DNA of 6,310 bases from Planctomycetaceae bacterium (GCA_016765335.1 JAESQE010000286.1:2453-8762); one strand, 5' to 3'. Positions 1 through 6,285 are shown, numbered from the stretch's first letter. Program-made: numbers and translations. The notes: generated by a model from the letters alone, not told the origin.

Positions 1-117
1 GGCGGACGCGAGTTTCTACGTAAGCCTTTTGATTGCAGGATTCCTATTAGAGAAGTCCCGTAAAGCAATCTGTTGAATTACGAATCTTAACCGAGAGGCT
101 ATGTGGCTGGCAATCAA

Positions 118-142
118 CAGAGAAATTGATTTTGGTTCTCTG
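118..142. repeat. Short inverted repeat (7-bp stem)
   Basis: cagagaa (118-124) pairs perfectly with ttctctg (136-142) across an 11-base loop, about 85 bases downstream of the minus-strand ketosynthase-like gene. It could be a second, weak transcript-end structure. There is no strong U tract on either side. The rest of 1-227 shows only short broken frames. The plus-strand frames that are open at the left edge stop at 63 and 76, too short to call a truncated gene. Confidence 0.25.
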
Positions 143-188
143 GGGCAACGACAAGAAGTCTGAAGCGATACATTGGTCTTGCAGAGAG

Positions 189-226
189 CGGAAATTTACC
201 CGGCACAATCTGCCCTGCAATTTCCG
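189..226 (-). terminator. Hairpin just after the ketosynthase-like gene, possible terminator
   Basis: Arms cggaaatt (189-196) and aatttccg (219-226) are perfect complements. A second, inner pairing of ggca (202-205) with tgcc (211-214) closes a 5-base loop. On the minus strand the structure begins two bases after the TAA stop of the gene ending at 228. No run of U follows the stem, so it is not a textbook intrinsic terminator; it could instead be a 3'-end stabilising hairpin. The inverted repeat is seen directly; the role is inferred from its position. Confidence 0.4.
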
Positions 227-227
227 A

Positions 228-1517
228 TTACACTGCGCGAAGCAAGCAGGCAGCGCTTTGGCCCATTGATGTCCGGTTGACGCTTAATGCGAGCGAATTT
301 TGCAAAGAAGCTGTTTGATCTCTGACAACGTTTAACTCACATCCTGGATCAGGGGTTTCGTAATTGAGAGTAATAGGTAACTCGCGGTTTCGCATTGCCA
401 GGATTGACCCTGCAAGCTCGACAGCTCCGGTACCAGCGTCGAATTGCCCGAAGTAGCTACCCAGTGCAATTAACGGAATGGTTGAGGCAGATGCCCCTAA
501 CGCGCGGTGGTAAGCACTGGATTCAACCAGATCATCCCGCTGAGTACTCTTTCCGTGGGCATTGATATGCCCAATTTCATCGGGACGAATATTTGCCCGA
601 CGAACGACCGAACGGATTGCTGCAACCAGTCCCATTCCCGAATTCTTTGGATTACTGGTCGCCCCGTCACACCCCGAACCAACAGCCAGAAGCTCTGCGT
701 AAATATCTGCTCCTCGTGCAACGGCATGCTCATATCGTTCAAGTACGAAAGTTGCAGATCCTTCTCCTACGACAGTGCCATCACGATCACGGTCAAATGG
801 ACGGCAAGCCCTTTCCGGATCGTCTTGACGACGTGTTAAAGATTCAAAAAGATTGAATCTCGCGACATCAAATGGGTCCGTTGCAGAACTGCTTGCACCA
901 ACAATCATACAGTCAGCTGCACCTCGCTGAATATTCCCCATGGCTTCAGAAAGAGCAAGCAGCGCAGAAGATTCTCTACTTGTAATTGTATTGTTCGGGC
1001 CACGGGCATCGTGCTCAATGGATATAAATGAAGCAGCCATATTGGGCATTTGGCGAAGAATCCACAACGGCGGAATCTTTCTCATTCGCTCTTCGCCCCA
1101 GCGTTCAAATTGATTCGCTGGACTCAGATTTTTACCACCTTTTGCAGCCCCGGCTAACTCCTCTGGGGTGGAAGCAATGTGCCCTGATCCAAAAACAACT
1201 CCCAGTCGATCAGGGTCTATTTGGCCGGGGTTTAAACCAGCATCCTTCATGCTCATATTTGCAGAAGCAACGCCAAGCTGGGCGTCACGGCTCATCATGT
1301 TTATTGATTTCCGGTTGTAGATATGCTCAACCGGATCAAAATCATGAATTTCTGCACCGAGTTTTGAAGGCAGGCGTGAAGAGGGAACGGATTTCAGAAA
1401 TCCAATACCAGATTTACCGGCAATGAGATTCTTCCAAAATGCGTCTTTGCCAACACCAATTGGCGAAACGACCCCCACGCCAGTTACGGCAATGCGGCAA
1501 TTCTTATTGTATAACAT
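228..1517 (-). CDS. Beta-ketoacyl-ACP synthase (FabF-like) family protein with degenerate active site, chain-length-factor-like
   Basis: This 429-residue protein has the thiolase-type ketosynthase fold of FabF/KAS II (about 413 residues). Landmarks are VTGVGVVSP (11-19), GVVFGSG (106-112), RPFDRDRDGTVVGEG (239-253) and NAHGKST (319-325). Aligned by eye to E. coli FabF, the nucleophile Cys163 is Glu182 (ITSRESS), Lys335 is Gly353, His340 is Gln358 (GSYFGQFDAG), and the Phe400 gatekeeper loop GFGGTN is TSMGQS (416-421). Only the first active-site His is kept, as His321. Active condensing enzymes need the Cys and both His, so ordinary chain elongation is unlikely. In type II polyketide systems the partner chain-length factor also lacks the Cys, usually having Gln, and forms a heterodimer with an active ketosynthase. 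That role, or malonyl-ACP decarboxylation, is inference, and no partner is in the window. The ATG at 1517 follows a weak AAGGG site with 10-base spacing. No transmembrane segment is evident; it is probably cytoplasmic. Confidence 0.9.
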   Translation of the reverse strand: MLYNKNCRIAVTGVGVVSPIGVGKDAFWKNLIAGKSGIGFLKSVPSSRLPSKLGAEIHDFDPVEHIYNRKSINMMSRDAQLGVASANMSMKDAGLNPGQIDPDRLGVVFGSGHIASTPEELAGAAKGGKNLSPANQFERWGEERMRKIPPLWILRQMPNMAASFISIEHDARGPNNTITSRESSALLALSEAMGNIQRGAADCMIVGASSSATDPFDVARFNLFESLTRRQDDPERACRPFDRDRDGTVVGEGSATFVLERYEHAVARGADIYAELLAVGSGCDGATSNPKNSGMGLVAAIRSVVRRANIRPDEIGHINAHGKSTQRDDLVESSAYHRALGASASTIPLIALGSYFGQFDAGTGAVELAGSILAMRNRELPITLNYETPDPGCELNVVRDQTASLQNSLALSVNRTSMGQSAACLLRAV

Positions 1518-1533
1518 TTCAGCCTGACCCTTA

Positions 1534-1553
1534 AATTATGCATCAGCATAATT
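1534..1553. promoter_or_regulatory. Perfect palindrome upstream of the ketosynthase-like gene, candidate operator
   Basis: Arms aattatgc (1534-1541) and gcataatt (1546-1553) are perfect complements around a 4-base spacer. The site ends 16 bases before the minus-strand start codon at 1517, so it lies in the 5' leader or promoter. The size and symmetry fit an operator for a dimeric repressor such as a TetR-type regulator. It could also fold into an AU-rich hairpin close to the ribosome binding site. The symmetry is seen; binding is inferred. Confidence 0.4.
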
Positions 1554-1937
1554 CTGCGAAACATAATGTTTCATTTTACAGGCGTATTTGCCTGCGTTGT
1601 AAACGGAAATCATTTTTTTTGGAATGAAAATGAGTTCCGAAATCTCCCGTTATGCAGCTTCCCAAATGTTATTTACCTGCGTATGGTCCCGTGGCAAACA
1701 AACATTCAAAAACACTACAGGGAATCGATCAAACAACTCGAAACTGCGTATCGTCACCGTAAAGCAACAATTTACAAAGGTAAGAGCAGGAGAGTGCATG
1801 ACACAATCTGCTTATCGAGTTGCAGTTGACGCAGGATCCACCCGAATCAACTTGTCTCAAAGGAAGGAAACTTGAAATAACATCCATGTAACCTTCAAAT
1901 CAATCTGTAAACCACAAATGATTGTACGTTAAAATCG
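1554..1937. other. Intergenic stretch without a convincing gene
   Basis: Frames on both strands are short or have unconvincing composition. The only hint of coding is a 25-codon frame at 1798-1875 on the plus strand. It starts with ATG, is preceded by AGGAG at a 5-base gap, and begins MTQSAYRVAVDAGSTRIN, which faintly recalls the N-terminal phosphate-binding segment of ASKHA-type kinases (a D-x-G-S/T-T pattern). It stops at once, so at best it is a remnant or a tiny peptide. The rest contains a T8 run (1613-1620) and no further structure I can support. Confidence 0.5.
1575..1603. repeat. Imperfect hairpin in the leader region of the ketosynthase-like gene
   Basis: tttacaggc (1575-1583) pairs with gcc (1590-1592) and tgtaaa (1598-1603), leaving a 5-base bulge at 1593-1597 and a 6-base loop. 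It lies about 60-85 bases upstream of the start codon at 1517 on the minus strand. Together with the palindrome at 1534-1553 it makes this leader unusually rich in symmetry. Its role is unknown. Confidence 0.25.
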
Positions 1938-2263
1938 TCATTTATACTCTGCAACAACACCCAAACTGGTCCCAGTTAATGGAGTTGCGATAACGACTTC
2001 TTCCGCTAATAATCTGTGTTTTGCAAGGTATTCCCTAAAAGACCCCTCTTCCGGGGAAAGCCCTGCAAGGCCTACATAAAACTTATCGTACATTGCACCG
2101 TAAGTCCCTCACACTGTCAAGCCGAAGTCCATTTTTTTTAAGGATTTCAGGCGAAGAAATCTACGCATACAGATATCGACATGTTTCCTGTTTTCAGGGG
2201 GATTGATACAGAAACAAGTCCATTCTCGGCAGCAAAGCACCGAAACTGGTGCCCGAGATCCAT
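1938..2263 (-). pseudogene. Probable decayed gene downstream of tsaE, unrecognised family
   Basis: The minus strand here reads like protein but is broken. The last part, 2093-1938, gives a clean 51-codon frame from ATG (MYDKFYVGLAGLSPEEG) to TGA, ending LGVVAEYK. The same frame is open upstream back to 2330, interrupted only by a TGA at 2109-2111: about 129 sense codons with one stop. A second reading joins MDLGHQFRCFAAENG (from ATG 2263, frame to 2147), then SPEILKKNGLRLDSV in a different frame (2160-2083), then the 51-codon frame. That gives a smoother protein of about 110 residues, but needs two frameshifts, one of them possible at the A8 run (T8 on the plus strand) at 2132-2139. The start lies 42 bases past the tsaE stop, as in an operon. 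The pattern of short beta strands then a helix vaguely suggests a YbjN/secretion-chaperone-like fold, but I do not recognise the family. Alternatively the 51-codon frame is an intact small gene. Confidence 0.45.
2225..2257. repeat. Bulged inverted repeat between tsaE and the decayed gene
   Basis: ctcgg (2225-2229) pairs with ccgag (2253-2257), and gcacc (2237-2241) pairs with ggtgc (2248-2252) around a 6-base loop. Seven unpaired bases (2230-2236) sit on one side. It starts about 50 bases past the tsaE stop codon. No U tract follows on the minus strand, so a terminator role is doubtful. Confidence 0.25.
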
Positions 2264-2305
2264 ATTGATTAACTACTGTTGAATCTACAGCCTCAAAGAT
2301 CTCTT

Positions 2306-2791
2306 CTAGGAAAGGAAGGCTTTCAAACTGTTAATTATTCTTTCGTGCCTGGAACCAAATGAACAGAGGGTGAGTTCCCTGGAATTTTCACTTGTAAATT
2401 CAAAGGAAACTTCCAGATAATCGTCTGGGAGAAAGTCAGGGAATCGATTTGCCCATTCAATTAAGCAAACACCTCCACCTTCGAGAAACTCATCACATCC
2501 CGATTCGTACAGTTCTTCCTCTTCTTTGATACGATACAGATCGAAGTGATGCAGGAGTAATTGCCCCGCATAACTCTGCACAATTGTATATGTCGGACTG
2601 CTTACAGAAGTCTCTTCGATGCCGAGGGAGGCTGCAATGGCTTTGACAAAACGTGTTTTACCTGCCCCTAAGTTGCCATTCAGGGCAATAATATCTTCCG
2701 GTTGCAGTAAATGGCTAAGACGATCTGCCCACAGAACCGTCTGTTCTTCGTCTTGGCAGGTAACTGTCATGGTTGAAGCCGATTGAGGCAT
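2306..2791 (-). CDS. tsaE: tRNA (adenosine(37)-N6)-threonylcarbamoyltransferase complex ATPase subunit TsaE
   Basis: TsaE is the P-loop ATPase that supports TsaB-TsaD in transferring threonylcarbamoyl to A37 of ANN-decoding tRNAs (t6A) in the cytoplasm. Numbered from the start chosen here, the sequence shows Walker A GNLGAGKT (39-46), the switch-like segment VSSPTYTIV (63-71), a Walker B-like HFDLYRI (82-88), and the C-terminal CLIEWANRFPDFLP (109-122). This is the typical order for the family. Length is 161 residues against about 153 in E. coli. I chose the ATG at 2791 because AAGGA lies 10 bases upstream. The frame stays open to a GTG at 2827 (173 residues), which has no clear ribosome binding site. 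An ATG at 2770 also lacks one. TsaB and TsaD partners are not in the window. The stop at 2306 overlaps the open frame of the decayed gene that follows. Confidence 0.95.
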   Translation of the reverse strand: MPQSASTMTVTCQDEEQTVLWADRLSHLLQPEDIIALNGNLGAGKTRFVKAIAASLGIEETSVSSPTYTIVQSYAGQLLLHHFDLYRIKEEEELYESGCDEFLEGGGVCLIEWANRFPDFLPDDYLEVSFEFTSENSRELTLCSFGSRHERIINSLKAFLS

Positions 2792-3198
2792 ATTTCCAAA
2801 TTCCTTACTGATTCGCTTTGTTTTCACAGACTATTCCGGGCGGCAAACTACTATTTTTCACACCCCTGCCCTGTATTTCTTGCCCAGGTCAATAAGAGGG
2901 AGCATGTGATAATGATACTGTTACAGGGGCATAGATCATATTCTGTAAGACAAAAATGCAAGTCGATTGGGTTTTGAATACACTCGCAAGGCATGATTGC
3001 CTCTGCGTAAATACTGGAGTTTCGCATCATAACGGTTTGATGTGAGGTCACTGCCCGTTATGCTGTCTGTTCTTGAAAATCGAGACAAAGAGGACCATCG
3101 TTGGGAATCTGTACTTCGATGTTTAATCACAACCAAGCTCAGGCTTGATCTCCTGCTGGATCACAACCTGTCATATTAAATAGACATCTGGAGAAAAT
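2792..3198. other. Divergent intergenic region between tsaE and the DUF485/ActP pair
   Basis: About 400 bases separate the two divergent transcription units, so promoters for both should lie here. I found no convincing gene; open frames of 64-66 codons on both strands have compositions unlike the neighbouring proteins. A weak minus-strand promoter candidate for tsaE is TTGCAT (2961-2956) and TATGAT (2940-2935), with a short 15-base spacer. AT-rich catattaaat (3172-3181) lies close to the plus-strand start at 3199, but no well-spaced -35 box accompanies it. Confidence 0.5.
3126..3168. promoter_or_regulatory. Direct repeat plus inverted repeat upstream of the symporter operon, candidate regulatory site
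   Basis: The 9-base word atcacaacc occurs at 3126-3134 and again at 3160-3168, 34 bases apart (about three helical turns), 30-75 bases upstream of the start codon at 3199. Between the copies lies a small inverted repeat, caagc (3134-3138) with gcttg (3143-3147). Spaced direct repeats in this position are typical of activator or repressor sites, but no regulator can be named from the sequence. Confidence 0.3.
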
Positions 3199-3465
3199 AT
3201 GTCTGCCCCACTACATAACCGCCTGGCAATGGTGCTGTTTAGCATCTATTTGCTGCTGTATGGCGGGTTCATCGTCATTAATCTTTTTATGCCAGACCTG
3301 ATGGAGAAAACTCCTTATGCAGGAGTGAACTTGGCAATTTGGTATGGATTCGGCCTGATATTCACGGCCATCATCCTGGCATTTATTTATGGATTTTCTT
3401 TCACTAGTACCTCGAAGCAGGCTTCTGGAGATGATTCAGCTAGCAGTCAGGAGGTGAGCAAATGA
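3199..3465 (+). CDS. DUF485 family small membrane protein, partner of ActP-like symporter
   Basis: This 88-residue protein belongs to the DUF485 (YjcH-like) family, whose genes commonly lie directly before actP-type acetate symporters. It has two hydrophobic helices, about residues 9-30 (AMVLFSIYLLLYGGFIVINL) and 43-66 (VNLAIWYGFGLIFTAIILAF). They are joined by a short loop with PDLMEKTPYAG and followed by a polar Ser/Lys-rich tail. The RLAMVLFSIYLLLYGGF segment is the recognisable family signature. The start at 3199 is preceded by GGAGA at a short spacing. Its stop overlaps the next start as ATGA (3462-3465), so the two proteins are probably made together. Its exact biochemical role is not established; an accessory or stabilising role for the transporter is inferred from this linkage. 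Confidence 0.88.
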   Translation: MSAPLHNRLAMVLFSIYLLLYGGFIVINLFMPDLMEKTPYAGVNLAIWYGFGLIFTAIILAFIYGFSFTSTSKQASGDDSASSQEVSK

Positions 3466-5408
3466 TTTACGAACCTTCAGTACTCGCTGTTGTGGTCTTT
3501 TTTGCTTTTGTTGGTGTGACGCTGGGGCTTAGTTTTTGGCTGGGTGGAAAAGCGAAAACTTCGGAAGGATATTTTTCTGCTCATGGGCAAATCCCCTGGT
3601 TTATTAACGGGGTCGCCTTTGCGGGAGATTATCTTTCAGCGGCATCGTTTCTCGGTATTTGTGGGATGATCGCTTTTTATGGTTACGATGGGTTCCTGTA
3701 TTCGATTGGATATTTGGCAGGCTGGATTGTTGCGCTGTTTATTGTCGCAGAACCGATGAAACGGCTTGGGAAGTTCACCTTTGCAGACGCTTTAAACTCC
3801 AAGTTCAATTCTCCTGGGATTCAAATTACAGCTGGTGTGAGTACGCTGGTGGTTTCTATATTTTATCTAATTCCGCAAATGGTTGGTGCGGGCGTTTTGG
3901 TGACACCGCTTTTAGGCTTTCCTCACTGGGTCGGTGTGGTGATTGTTGGAGTAACAGTCATTCTAATTGTTGTGTCCGCAGGGATGGTTTCGACAACCTG
4001 GGTTCAATTTCTCAAGGGGTCGCTGCTTGTCATCTTCAGTGCAATACTCACGATTATGCTGATGGCTCGCGGATTTGAAACCAAGGAAGGCGGAGCTGAT
4101 GGGTATGAATTTCGGACATTAGGACCATTTACCACAAAAACATTAGAAGCTGACCTGGGTACAGACCCAGAGACGGAAAAGTGGTCTGTGGTAGCAGTTG
4201 ATTCCGTTTGGGAAGAGACGCCTTTTGTGCGTCTGAAAAACGAACAAGGGACGGTCACCGTCTGGAAAAAAGAAGAGGATGCCGCTGGGAAGTTTTTGCT
4301 TACCGAGGCTCAGTCTCTTACGAAAACTGCTGATGGTAAAGTTTTGGTAAACGGGCTACCTAAGGGAAGCAGAAAGGGAGAGCCGGAACTGCACCCGGTG
4401 GGGCATATCTCAAAACTTCCAGAAGGGAAAACAGAGACCGGTCCCCTGGGCTTATTGACCTTCTTTAGCACACTGCAGAATAGCGAAGTTATTTTGTGGC
4501 CAAAAACAAAAGTTGCAGAACTTGATGGTTCGTCCACGACAGTTTATTACCAAAAGCCAACCCATGGTTCCCAAGTGCTTCGCCCCGGTGAACACCCTCG
4601 ATTTAAGGGGATTCGAAGTAATAAGACTAAAGACAAACTGAATTTTCTTTCTTTGATGTTGGCACTGTTTTGCGGTACTGCATCGTTGCCTCATATTCTG
4701 ATTCGATATTACACGGTCAAAGATGAAGCCGCTGCCCGGAAAAGTACAATCGTGGGTATTGTCACGATTGGCTTCTTCTACATTTTGTCGCTATACATGG
4801 GATTGGGAGCGATGGTCAGCGGGGCGTTGGATGTTACGAATTCGAACATGGCTGCACCGTTACTTGCACGTAGCATTGCAGAGTGGATGTTTGCGGCAAT
4901 CTCTGCGATTGCATTCACAACTGTTTTGGGAACTGTCAGTGGGTTGATTTTGGCATCAGCCGGTGCAGTGACCCACGATTTGATGGGGCATCTGTTTAAG
5001 GTAAAAATGAATGATGCTCAACAGGTCCGTATTGCCAAGCTTTCTTCAGTTGTTGTCGGTGTGATTGCCATTGTTCTTGGGATTCTCTTTGAGAATATGA
5101 ATGTCAGTTACCTGGTCGGTTGGGCGTTTAGTGTGGCAGCTTCTGCAAACTTGCCTTCGTTGATCATGCTTCTGTTCTGGTCGAAGACAACCAAGCAAGG
5201 CATCATCGCTGCATTAATTGTGGGGATGGTGAGTTCGCTGGGATGGATTCTGCTCTCTGAAGATACTTTCACTCAGGTTTACGGCTTGTTGGCTGAGGAT
5301 GCCTGGATGCCGTTCAGTCAACCAGGCATTGTTACGATTCCGCTTGGGTTCCTGACATTGATTGTGGTTTCGTTGATGACTCAGCCTAAAAAGAGTGTTG
5401 CTGAATAA
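3462..5408 (+). CDS. actP: Cation/acetate-type symporter (ActP-like, sodium:solute symporter family)
   Basis: This 648-residue inner-membrane protein belongs to the sodium:solute symporter family and most resembles ActP, which imports acetate and similar small monocarboxylates with a cation. Hydrophobic segments fall near residues 5-27, 48-75, 77-97, 122-150, 155-177, 182-203, 394-415, 429-455, 470-503, 527-545, 548-572, 580-598 and 620-640, the 13-helix pattern of the family. GDYLSAASFLG (55-65) and GTASLPHILIRYYTV (405-419, close to GTAGLPHILMRFFTV in ActP) are diagnostic. It is about 100 residues longer than E. coli ActP (549). Residues 204-392 form a large hydrophilic, Lys/Glu-rich insert between helices 6 and 7, on the outer side by the positive-inside rule. 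A strong AGGAGGTGA site precedes the start, which overlaps the stop of the DUF485 gene. Substrate is inferred from the family; the match to ActP rather than to other symporters is good. Confidence 0.9.
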   Translation: MIYEPSVLAVVVFFAFVGVTLGLSFWLGGKAKTSEGYFSAHGQIPWFINGVAFAGDYLSAASFLGICGMIAFYGYDGFLYSIGYLAGWIVALFIVAEPMKRLGKFTFADALNSKFNSPGIQITAGVSTLVVSIFYLIPQMVGAGVLVTPLLGFPHWVGVVIVGVTVILIVVSAGMVSTTWVQFLKGSLLVIFSAILTIMLMARGFETKEGGADGYEFRTLGPFTTKTLEADLGTDPETEKWSVVAVDSVWEETPFVRLKNEQGTVTVWKKEEDAAGKFLLTEAQSLTKTADGKVLVNGLPKGSRKGEPELHPVGHISKLPEGKTETGPLGLLTFFSTLQNSEVILWPKTKVAELDGSSTTVYYQKPTHGSQVLRPGEHPRFKGIRSNKTKDKLNFLSLMLALFCGTASLPHILIRYYTVKDEAAARKSTIVGIVTIGFFYILSLYMGLGAMVSGALDVTNSNMAAPLLARSIAEWMFAAISAIAFTTVLGTVSGLILASAGAVTHDLMGHLFKVKMNDAQQVRIAKLSSVVVGVIAIVLGILFENMNVSYLVGWAFSVAASANLPSLIMLLFWSKTTKQGIIAALIVGMVSSLGWILLSEDTFTQVYGLLAEDAWMPFSQPGIVTIPLGFLTLIVVSLMTQPKKSVAE

Positions 5409-5416
5409 TTCGTTGC

Positions 5417-5450
5417 AGGCCGGAACAACCGTGAGTTTTTGTTCCGGCCT
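5417..5450 (+). terminator. Intrinsic-terminator-like hairpin after the symporter gene
   Basis: aggccggaacaa (5417-5428) and ttgttccggcct (5439-5450) form a perfect 12-bp stem with a 10-base loop, starting 9 bases after the symporter stop. It is followed by ttgtt, a weak U tract. The stem sequence recurs in the repeat at 6210-6239, so it may have been recruited from a dispersed repeat. Only 32 bases separate it from the next start codon. Confidence 0.7.
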
Positions 5451-5482
5451 TTGTTACTGTTTCTTTTAGGAAAAGAGAATTT

Positions 5483-5977
5483 ATGTCTCGACAAGATCCA
5501 CATTCCGTCTTTACGACTGATAGTCTTGCGGTCGCAGAGTTTGTGACTGAGTGGCTGACTAAGAAAAATGTCGAAGTCGAACTCGTGAAGCACTTCAAGC
5601 AAAGTGATGGAGTTGGCCTGACCAGTCTCAGCGATAGCGAATCAACTACTCATTTGGAAGTGCATGTAAAGAATGCAGAGGATGTCGATCGTATCAAAAG
5701 CCTGATTCTTGAAAACCAGGAATCCCTGATTCAGGAAGCTCAGCAGTTGGACCAGAAGGTTCCTGAGCAGATTGCAATTGCTTGCGATCATTGCGAAGAG
5801 CAAGTTGTTTATCCCGGTCAAATGCAAGGGACCGTGCAGGAGTGCCCGTATTGTGGCGGGTACCTTGATGTCCCCGGCGGCGAGGACGAATTCGATTGGT
5901 CAGTCGTTGACGAAACGATCTCCGAAGACGAACTGGCCCAGCAGGAAAATGATGAAGATGCCGATGCCTGGGGCTGA
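5483..5977 (+). CDS. DUF2007-like domain protein with C-terminal zinc ribbon
   Basis: This is a soluble 164-residue protein in three parts. Residues 8-75 (VFTTDSLAVAEFVTEWLTKKNVEVEL and on to DRIKSL, split by a variable loop) resemble the DUF2007 putative signal-transducing domain, a small alpha/beta ferredoxin-like fold of unknown function. Residues 101-124 hold a zinc ribbon: CDHC (Cys101, Cys104) and CPYC (Cys121, Cys124), 16 residues apart, with Gly-Gly after the second pair. The tail (132-164) is strongly acidic and probably disordered. There is no signal peptide or membrane segment, so it is probably cytoplasmic. The start at 5483 is preceded by AGGA and an AAGAGAAT stretch. The gene follows the hairpin at 5417-5450 so closely that there is little room for its own promoter; it may be read through from the symporter genes. 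No enzymatic residues are evident. A protein- or nucleic-acid-binding role is only inference from the zinc ribbon. Confidence 0.85.
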   Translation: MSRQDPHSVFTTDSLAVAEFVTEWLTKKNVEVELVKHFKQSDGVGLTSLSDSESTTHLEVHVKNAEDVDRIKSLILENQESLIQEAQQLDQKVPEQIAIACDHCEEQVVYPGQMQGTVQECPYCGGYLDVPGGEDEFDWSVVDETISEDELAQQENDEDADAWG

Positions 5978-6158
5978 ACCAGACCAGCCTGGGATGTTAA
6001 CTTCCAAGTTATACGCATTCGCATATTTGTTTGCGCGTTGAACATTCCCTAAGCCCTTGTCAGTACAAGGCCACGGGTGAGAGCTTCTCGCAAGTATTAA
6101 TTGAGTTTGGTATTACTCTGCTGTCGCGATTTTTCCCACATCAAGAGGAAACAACCAA
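5978..6158. other. Gene-free stretch after the zinc-ribbon gene
   Basis: No convincing gene is seen here or in the rest of the right edge. One plus-strand frame is open from 6000 to a TAG at 6204 (about 68 codons), but it has no ATG near its beginning and runs into the repeat element, so it is probably chance. The stretch leads into the inverted-repeat block from 6159 onward. Confidence 0.5.
6055..6070. terminator. Small perfect hairpin downstream of the zinc-ribbon gene
   Basis: ccttgt (6055-6060) pairs with acaagg (6065-6070) around the 4-base loop cagt, about 80 bases after the stop at 5977. The stem is short and no U tract follows, so it is only a weak terminator candidate. It is the most compact structure between the last gene and the repeat element. 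Confidence 0.25.

Positions 6159-6285
<127 letters not shown>

Noticed and set aside
507..856. Plus-strand open frames of 87 and 110 codons
   Set aside because: They lie wholly inside the well-supported minus-strand ketosynthase-like gene, and their translations are not protein-like.
1028..1426. Plus-strand open frame of 132 codons
   Set aside because: It is antisense to the conserved N-terminal half of the ketosynthase-like protein; length alone does not support it.
1566..1875. Two overlapping plus-strand frames of 83-87 codons
   Set aside because: Composition is unlike neighbouring proteins and there is no recognisable domain; only the last 25 codons, with their own ribosome binding site, were kept as a weak note.
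2109..2111. Selenocysteine readthrough of the TGA
   Set aside because: No clear SECIS-like hairpin directly after the TGA was seen, and frameshift decay explains the region as well.
2792..2827. N-terminal extension of TsaE to a GTG start
   Set aside because: The ATG at 2791 has a better ribosome binding site and gives a length closer to the family; the extension adds 12 non-conserved residues.
2851..3136. Minus-strand frames of 66 codons between tsaE and the DUF485 gene
   Set aside because: They overlap each other, lack ribosome binding sites, and look like translated intergenic DNA.
3659..4078. Plus-strand frame of 139 codons inside the symporter gene
   Set aside because: It is an out-of-frame shadow rich in Cys and Trp within a clearly coding membrane-protein gene.
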